From: Echinococcus granulosus
Lineage: Eukaryota > Platyhelminthes > Cestoda > Cyclophyllidea > Taeniidae
Direction: 5' to 3'
Length of the DNA stretch: 64,000 nt
Assembly: GCF_000524195.1 (NCBI RefSeq)
Contig: NW_020170413.1
Coordinates: 235,460 to 299,459, forward strand
Part shown: positions 60,501 to 64,000 of the stretch, one piece after another
Position numbering within the stretch: position 1 is the first letter of the stretch
How the letters are laid out: every line of letters starts with the position of its first letter
Notes under the pieces: model-generated
What the model was told of the DNA's origin: nothing
Seen by the model: the letters and a program-made list of their open reading frames with translations, nothing else
Database searches by the model: none
Made by a program: the position numbers and the translations under genes

Positions 60501-61665
60501 ATAACCGGGAAGTGGTGGAGAGCAAGGGAGTTCCGTGACCAAGTCATCCTAAGCCTTTGGCTGCCTTCTCCCCAAAGTTGAGTCCTCTGACCTGAGTTGT
60601 TAGCTCATGTGAAAGTGGTTGCAGTGCATATAGCACCTGGATGTCCATTCGAAAGAGCGCTGGATTGTTTATTTGAGATACATAGAAAGATGTGATTCTA
60701 AACTGCCTCCCCTTGCAGCTTACCTAAACAGCGGTTCATTTCACCGCTCACTCTGTTTATTCACATGTTTACGTTACAATCTGTCAACATACAGGTCTAT
60801 CCATCTACCCACCTGTCACTCTGGCCGTTTCCTCCTGCTTCAATCCGTTTGCCTCTATAACTCCACTTTTCTGGAAGTCGGCTTGCCTACCATTTTGTCT
60901 ACGTGTAGCTTTGTATACGCATTTATATGTCTACTCGTCTGCTTCTCTGTTTATTTATCTATATATTCACCTCCATGTCTCGGCCTATCTGTTTATCCGG
61001 CTAACTCTCTGAATTTATGTCAATTTGCATCTGAGCTGTCCTCTTGTTTGTCTTTTCAGTTGACCATCAACGACCAAACACCAGCAACTGGCTAATACCT
61101 AACAGTTTATCACTATTCAGCCTTGTTTATTTTAGCGACAGATGTATGCATAGCAGTTGATTTTAACTTGAATCTTGAGAAAACCTTCTGCCGTGATACT
61201 GATGATGAGCTCATTGACTTACAGACATTTTGCTATCACCACCGTTGTCCCTGAGACGTTTTGGTCCCTCCCCGAGATCTTTCTCAGCATCGCACATCTC
61301 GGTGGCGATGGTAACGAAGGTGGTGTGGTCGGCTGGAACAGTGTGGAGGGCTTATGATCTTCTATAGTGTTAGGCACCGAGTTATTCACACTTTGTTCAC
61401 TTTGCTGTACTGACTTCGTCGTCGATGTGGCTTCTGCTGCCGCTACTGCTGCCGCCAATCGATGCACCGGTTTCGGTGGCACCGGAGGTGGCGATCGTGC
61501 TTTATGTCGACGCTCCTTCTCGGCAATTAAATCAAAGAGAGTGATACGTGGAGGCTCCGCTTGTGGCGCTCGATCTAATTGTTCCTTCTCGGCGAATTTA
61601 ACCTCTTTTAGGGCCTGAAGGAGATTACTGGGACCGGCCATTAGTGGCTCCTCTAGTTCATATAC
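42110..61665 (-). CDS. RIN/Sprint-like Rab5 guanine-nucleotide exchange factor (VPS9 + Ras-association domain)
   Basis: Minus-strand model, transcription order: 61665-61223, 58280-58172, 56301-55959, 53837-53431, 52680-52530, 52241-52160, 51846-51449 (or from 51840), 51076-50974, 50297-50092, 49193-49115, 49035-48904, 48667-48574, 45992-about 45673, 44712-44641, 43204-43130, 42522-42110. Phases match at almost every junction; unresolved are the 3' edge of the 45992 exon and the choice of 51846/51840. The N-terminal half is Pro/Ser-rich linker with SH3-ligand-like PPPVPPKP. Next come a helical bundle, a diverged VPS9 domain and a C-terminal RA domain split over three exons. RIN proteins are activated by Ras and load GTP on Rab5 at endosomes. 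The order matches RIN1-3 and Drosophila Sprint. Their N-terminal SH2 domain is not seen and may lie above 61665. An assembly gap sits in one intron. Confidence 0.75.
43130..43204 (-). CDS. RIN-like gene, RA-domain core exon
   Basis: 75 nt, acceptor cctcattgcag, donor GGAG|gtgagt, phase 1 at both ends. Encodes NMLALKLQIFDSKEYALFYH, aligned by eye with the EKFKVGDPEEYSLFLF segment of RIN2. Confidence 0.8.
43380..43520. repeat. Local repeat, copy 1
   Basis: In a RIN-like intron. Shares ordered words with 44190-44350: a ggtaacggg block (43389 versus 44195), ccagtagccttc (43417 versus 44261), an acatattct block (about 43452 versus 44288) and gcactgc (about 43503 versus 44338), separated by indels. 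Confidence 0.5.
44190..44350. repeat. Local repeat, copy 2
   Basis: Partner of 43380-43520, same orientation, about 0.8 kb away. Spacing differs by a 37-base indel between the first two blocks. No coding potential seen. Confidence 0.5.
44641..44712 (-). CDS. RIN-like gene, first strand of the RA domain
   Basis: 72 nt, acceptor ttgttctcgcag, donor CTGT|gtaagt, phase 1 in and out. Encodes NESERLLVPFEIPLRQSLTV, the counterpart of the LLVRPYITTEDVC strand and helix of RIN2. Confidence 0.8.
45673..45992 (-). CDS. RIN-like gene, C-terminal half of the VPS9 domain
   Basis: Acceptor gaaatgattttag. Encodes RLMLYATVLAMVDLL, then RLYLEAIISSARLASSAEGC and KRLTDLVCLLRYVENF, which follows the last VPS9 helices (GYYLTSAYGALSLIKNF in RIN2). 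The frame reaches a TGA at 45673; the real donor lies before it, possibly AATTTG|gtgtcc (phase 0), but the next exon needs phase 1. So the 3' edge, or a missing small exon, is unresolved. Confidence 0.65.
45993..48573 (-). other. RIN-like intron with open plus-strand frames
   Basis: 2.6 kb. Contains two plus-strand open frames described separately (46217-46830). No other exon, RNA gene or repeat supported. Confidence 0.45.
46217..46830 (+). other. Two open plus-strand frames, possible nested gene
   Basis: The first frame (about 46217-46427) has no ATG near its start. It reads GSVNTFIQGILNYFIRPNNT and CIPFDLLKLDKNEQILLCEG with a balanced, protein-like composition. The second (46495-46830) starts with ATG and ends in a basic tail (LKCTLSDRRNVLKYTRRK). 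They are in different frames. No convincing splice pair joins them and no domain is recognised. They lie opposite the RIN-like gene. Confidence 0.3.
48574..48667 (-). CDS. RIN-like gene, possible middle VPS9 exon
   Basis: Acceptor ttatgtatgcag, donor ACGG|gtgatg. Enters in phase 0 and leaves in phase 1, exactly as its neighbours require. Encodes a hydrophobic segment SIDAVFGIVVWTIYLLFQTI. It falls where VPS9 domains carry the D-x-LP-x-L-x-Y motif, but that motif is not evident. Either the domain is diverged or the true exon is elsewhere. Confidence 0.4.
48904..49035 (-). CDS. RIN-like gene, VPS9 exon
   Basis: 44 codons, phase 0, acceptor tgtag, donor TTGCAG|gtatta. Encodes LFQPVRRIFYQMQDAFQPGA then KLDCLIRIF, the counterpart of KFLTMQKMYSPEKKVMLLLR in RIN2. 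Confidence 0.75.
49115..49193 (-). CDS. RIN-like gene, small VPS9-linker exon
   Basis: 79 nt, acceptor ttgcttcctaacgcag, donor AGTCAA|gtgagt. Encodes TVSPQTAEEFTNLVKKAYQE, equivalent to the region between the 'LRPL' helix and the MQK helix in RIN proteins. Confidence 0.75.
49455..49730. repeat. Dispersed repeat, copy B
   Basis: Better preserved partner of 12180-12480. It contains tggttagcgcag (about 49530) and, 90 bases on, cggttcagtcg, which loosely resemble the A and B boxes of a tRNA-derived SINE. Its tail (ttggccttggacttaggg) has a possible counterpart near 8920. An open frame across it is a by-product. Confidence 0.55.
50092..50297 (-). CDS. RIN-like gene, helical bundle and VPS9 start
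   Basis: 206 nt, acceptor cgtttccaccacag, donor TGTGG|gtgcgt. Encodes ICQFINGVSNFLQKVHTTEL and VLRPLHRRLIEDLQYH. The VLRPL helix is a landmark of RIN-type VPS9 domains. Confidence 0.8.
50974..51076 (-). CDS. RIN-like gene, helical-bundle exon
   Basis: 103 nt, acceptor tgatttag, donor CAAAAC|gtatgt. Encodes LMNDKTSPFYKHMSAFIECT. Enters in phase 2, leaves in phase 0, as required on both sides. Confidence 0.75.
51449..51846 (-). CDS. RIN-like gene, Pro/Ser-rich linker exon
   Basis: Donor TTTCTGG|gtaagt. Acceptor either at 51847-51848 (ttcccgactag) or six bases further in (exon from 51840), which better fits phase 2 from the upstream exon. Encodes SLSMHFDYTSDTISSYRLAP and a Ser/Pro/Lys-rich linker. 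Confidence 0.7.
52160..52241 (-). CDS. RIN-like gene, small linker exon (tentative)
   Basis: 82 nt, acceptor atcttttttag, donor ATTTT|gtgaat; phases fit both sides. Encodes IRRSKKLSWSALMSVDDGGR. The plus-strand ORF at 52052-52312 overlaps it and is treated as a shadow. Confidence 0.45.
52530..52680 (-). CDS. RIN-like gene, linker exon
   Basis: 151 nt, acceptor ccctacctctag, donor ATGTCT|gtaagt. Encodes TYATIGDELGAHEKALERLP and a Pro/Ser segment. Phase 0 in, phase 1 out. Confidence 0.6.
53431..53837 (-). CDS. RIN-like gene, proline-rich exon
   Basis: 407 nt, acceptor cttcacctctccacag, donor GAGAAG|gttagg (alternative GCTA|gtgcct). Encodes HSPVRVSLIAAPKKPLPALD, a Ser/Pro-rich block with repeated PPP motifs that could bind SH3 domains, and an acidic tail. 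Confidence 0.7.
53838..55958 (-). other. RIN-like intron with gap
   Basis: Phase fits direct joining of the flanking exons (1 to 1). A 131-codon plus-strand ORF lies at 55402-55797, with no motif or splice context. Nothing else seen. Confidence 0.5.
54538..54637. other. Assembly gap (100 N)
   Basis: Exactly 100 N, the usual placeholder for a gap of unknown size. It falls in the RIN-like intron between the 55959 and 53837 exons, so a missing exon cannot be excluded. Confidence 0.98.
55959..56301 (-). CDS. RIN-like gene, Ser/Thr-rich exon
   Basis: 343 nt, acceptor gctactcctctag, donor CATG|gtaagc. Encodes ISLSPQKSTKGDRPTPGTEG, a Thr/Ser-rich low-complexity run and SMDWPHPDKITARPLSHQ. Open in a second frame only by composition. 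Confidence 0.75.
56302..58171 (-). other. RIN-like intron
   Basis: 1.9 kb. No exon or repeat supported; one 108-codon plus-strand ORF at 57210-57536 has no recognisable feature. Confidence 0.5.
58172..58280 (-). CDS. RIN-like gene, small linker exon
   Basis: 109 nt, acceptor ttatgttgtag, donor CAGGAT|gtaagc. Encodes PPLISDNPFVRWDRLKTLPS. Enters in phase 2, matching the exit of 61223, and leaves in phase 0, matching 56301. Confidence 0.75.
58281..61222 (-). other. RIN-like intron
   Basis: 2.9 kb. Flanking phases (2 and 2) fit direct joining. A minus-strand open stretch at 58740-58934 has no good splice pair. Holds a decayed tctatccatc-type array at 60770-61010. Confidence 0.5.
60770..61010. 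repeat. Decayed tctatccatctacc array
   Basis: Same type as the GATG/GGATG arrays at 18770 and 20980 but in the opposite orientation. It keeps a plus-strand frame (60673-61095) open with Ser/Leu/Tyr/Cys-rich sequence, which I regard as an artefact. Confidence 0.55.
61223..61665 (-). CDS. RIN-like gene, most 5' recognised exon
   Basis: Encodes VYELEEPLMAGPSNLLQALK, RITLFDLIAEKERRHKARSP and a PPPVPPKP SH3-ligand-like motif. Donor ATGTCT|gtaagt, phase 2. It starts either at acceptor tgtcacag (61665) or, less likely, at an in-frame ATG at 61674 with poor context. The acceptor suggests more exons upstream, where an SH2 domain would be expected. Confidence 0.7.
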
Positions 61666-63597
61666 CTGTGACATTTAAAAGATGCACTTTTCAGATATGG
61701 CAAACATGGTTGGCTGATTAACTGTCAAAAGGAATCATTTGGACATCGTCCATGGGGTACATCATCCACTTAATGCGCCTTAAGGGCCGGCAGAGCCTTC
61801 ACTTCCTCATCTTCATCGATAAATCCATAGCCGAGGAGTATCAACCCTTCAACGGATTTAAATAATTTGACAACCAATAGAAAATTTCAAATCTTTTTTA
61901 ATCGAAGTTTATTCAATACTAAAAACGAAAACAAAACCTGGATTGTTTAAATAGTTGATTTACAAAAGGCGAATTGACAGAACAAGTCCAAAGCAGGATA
62001 AATTAGTGAGAAACATGGCATTTCCTTCAAAACATCTTTCTTTCTATGAGAGAAACACAAAAATTTCCACTTTTAATCGTTTTTACGAATTAATAATTCC
62101 TCGACTATCTACCTACCTACCGACTTACTGGCCGTTTTGTCAGGTCGTAAGGAGTGCATTGATGTGACCAAGGTGAATAGTCCAAAGTTTATTGTAAATT
62201 GTCCAAGGTGTGCAAACCAATCACTACGTTTGAAATCTCTATTGGCCCACCTCCGCTCTGTTTTGCACATGCACGTACCTACACACTTGATACCGACTTA
62301 CGTGTGTTGGGTCTGTTTTGTACAGTATAGGAGGTAAAAACTTCGAAATGAGGCGTTCCAGTTGGTTGGACCTTTTCAAGGCGATGTAAATTTGGTGGAG
62401 AGAAGGGGTGGAGGAAAGGAGAGGAACTTTTTCTTCCTGAAGGTCACATGACCTGCACTTGGGTGCCCTCCTTTTATCTTACTTTTTTTTCCCACTTCTC
62501 CAGAGATCCGCTGCTTTCTCATATAACTCTCCAATGCCAAGGCGGGTTTTTATCACATTGCGTAATATTACTGGATGAAATCTCAAGTTTTTGCCATCTG
62601 AACTGCTATAATTAGGATATTTATAGGCCCTAGCGTTGCTTGAATTAGGTCGGTTTTCTCCTGAAGTGGACGGCGTTTTGAAGGGCTGCCTACTCAGAGT
62701 GCAGCCGATTTAGTGGTCACTTCGTGGCTAGCAAGTCATAAAAAATTACCTGCGGAATTCGCTTGATATTTTTAGCCATTGGTTCGCATTTAATTTGTTT
62801 CATGGTTTTTAAAAACTACTTTCTTCCTATCTGCTAGGCGTCTAGACAATCAGGGTACCTTAAAGATGTAAAAAGGGTGCAAGTTTTGAAGGGGGATGAC
62901 CCTAAGTGTTAAACCAGGCGGCAAGTTGTTGATCGGCTCAATTTTCGGATCCACAGGTGGATGGAAGGATGAATGTGACAAGATGGAGAAAAAGCTCACC
63001 AACTGATGAGTAGCTGATGTATAAATAGACAGTCGGGCTGGATGTCCAGCCAGGCGGGCCGGATCTCATATTAATGAGTGGAGGGGGGACGGAGGATGAG
63101 GAGTTAGTTCGTCGGAGGTGCTTTGTAAGATGCATTGTTAACTGAATAGAGGATTTGTGCCTAATACACCGCCAGTAAGTAGGACGTAAGGGGCATGGCA
63201 AAGAAGATGGTGTAAGTGAATCCGTCCACTCGTTGCGTCTATTTATACACCTCTTTGGGTGGAAAACCACGCAACAGTTGCACCTTTCAGTACACATCAT
63301 ACGTCAAATTTGGCGCAGAGATGAATTAACTCGATTGGGTTCCAATAGTTCCCAACTTTTTTTGTTTCTTATATCCACGTAACATACTACAAAGAATTTA
63401 ATCTTTATCATAGCCCAAATCTGCACACTTTATTAGCAAGCTAAAGCAATTTCACTTAATTTTTTCCTCTCTTTCGTAAAGCGCACAATTTGGCTTATTG
63501 ACAAAGTCACTCCACATCTGTTTCGCACATCGTTACTTCAATCTGATCGTGTAAATAACCTTCCGGAAGGAGATTTACTTTGAAGTTTGTTTGTAAA
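61666..63597. other. Region upstream of the first recognised RIN-like exon
   Basis: No exon I can support. Minus-strand 62938-63300 is open for 120 codons (Ser/Pro/His-rich) but lacks splice context and SH2 features. If the RIN-like gene has more 5' exons they are here unseen or beyond 64000. Confidence 0.4.
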
Positions 63598-63750
63598 ATG
63601 CGCGGCGGTGGAGGAAGGGCAACCTTTCAAATCATCAGATACCTGTGGGCTGCTTTAGAATTGGATACACGCATTCCAGGTGGTTCCAAGGATTTCGCCC
63701 TGAAAATTAATGATTTTTTTCCTAATTCCTTGACAAAAATTCACTGTAAA
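63598..63750 (+). CDS. Possible first coding exon of an unrecognised gene
   Basis: ATG at 63598 opens 51 codons (MRGGGGRATFQIIRYLWAAL, then LDTRIPGGSKDFALKIND) up to a strong donor TGTAAA|gtaagt in phase 0. The composition is protein-like. An internal acceptor (atcatcag at 63640) offers an alternative in which this is not a first exon. The window ends before the next exon. No family recognised. Confidence 0.35.
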
Positions 63751-64000
63751 GTAAGTTGCTACGCAGGTTTTTTTTAAATGAATGATATTTTTGTCTTTTA
63801 ACTTAAGTCTACCTAACTTAATGAGTAAGTTTCCGATTTGAAATTATCTTGTTGTAAATACTACTAGTAACCAATTTGAGTAGATAAATTTTGTAGCAGC
63901 TTTGAGTCTTATGAATTCAACATCTGTATTACAAAAATGCTTTTGTAAGCCGTATACAACTGTTTTGCTATAAAGTAATCATAACTACCTGTGAATCTTT

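Noticed and set aside
1..64000. Bacterial-type features: operons, Shine-Dalgarno sites, CRISPR arrays, attachment sites
   Set aside because: Spliced genes, large introns and animal-specific domains; no regular spacer-repeat array seen.
1..64000. tRNA or rRNA genes
   Set aside because: No cloverleaf or conserved rRNA segment recognised; the A/B-box-like words at 49530-49630 do not fold into a tRNA by eye.

Overview
The window looks like nuclear DNA of an invertebrate animal. Genes are split by GT-AG introns from tens of bases to several kilobases, coding density is low, and codon-rich exons sit in long AT-leaning introns. The best-supported genes are animal families: a RIN/Sprint-type Rab5 exchange factor with VPS9 and Ras-association (RA) domains, a TRAF-like MATH protein and a membrane RING ligase. 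Very short introns beside long ones, moderate GC and decayed GATG/GGATG-type arrays would suit a parasitic flatworm, perhaps a tapeworm. That is inference; no lineage marker such as rRNA is present. Positions 54538-54637 are a 100-base assembly gap.

Layout. (1) 1-20569, plus strand: a coiled-coil protein in six phase-compatible exons (7406-20569) with an acidic/Ser/Gln-rich linker, a long Thr/Pro/Ser tail and the C-terminus TSDV. A candidate first exon near 375-456 is weaker. (2) 20570-22456: decayed GATG-type repeats, then a promoter-like stretch. (3) 22457-23893, plus: an apparently intronless protein of 478 aa with a Cys-Pro-Pro repeat fused to a C-terminal TRAF-type MATH domain, the most unusual gene here. 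(4) 24067-24519, minus: a 3'-terminal exon of an unrecognised gene, tail-to-tail with the MATH gene. (5) 24906-26546, plus: a multi-membrane-span RING-HC ubiquitin ligase. (6) 28974-30633, minus: an unrecognised His/Pro/Arg-rich protein in four exons separated by introns of 27, 90 and 37 nt, plus a separate signal-peptide exon upstream. (7) 39167-40777, plus: two exons of a Cys- and aromatic-rich, probably secreted protein, possibly ependymin-like. (8) 61665 down to 42110, minus: the RIN/Sprint-like gene, at least 15 exons. Its proline-rich linker, helical bundle, VPS9 and RA domains can be read; an SH2 domain, if there is one, is outside the window or not recognised. (9) 63598-63750, plus: a possible first coding exon.

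The genes do not form a pathway. RIN proteins couple Ras to Rab5 in endocytosis, TRAF/MATH domains dock onto receptors, and the RING protein would attach ubiquitin at a membrane, but nothing in the sequence ties them together. All gene models come from reading frames, splice-site consensus and phase matching only. Domain names come from remembered family patterns, not from a search.
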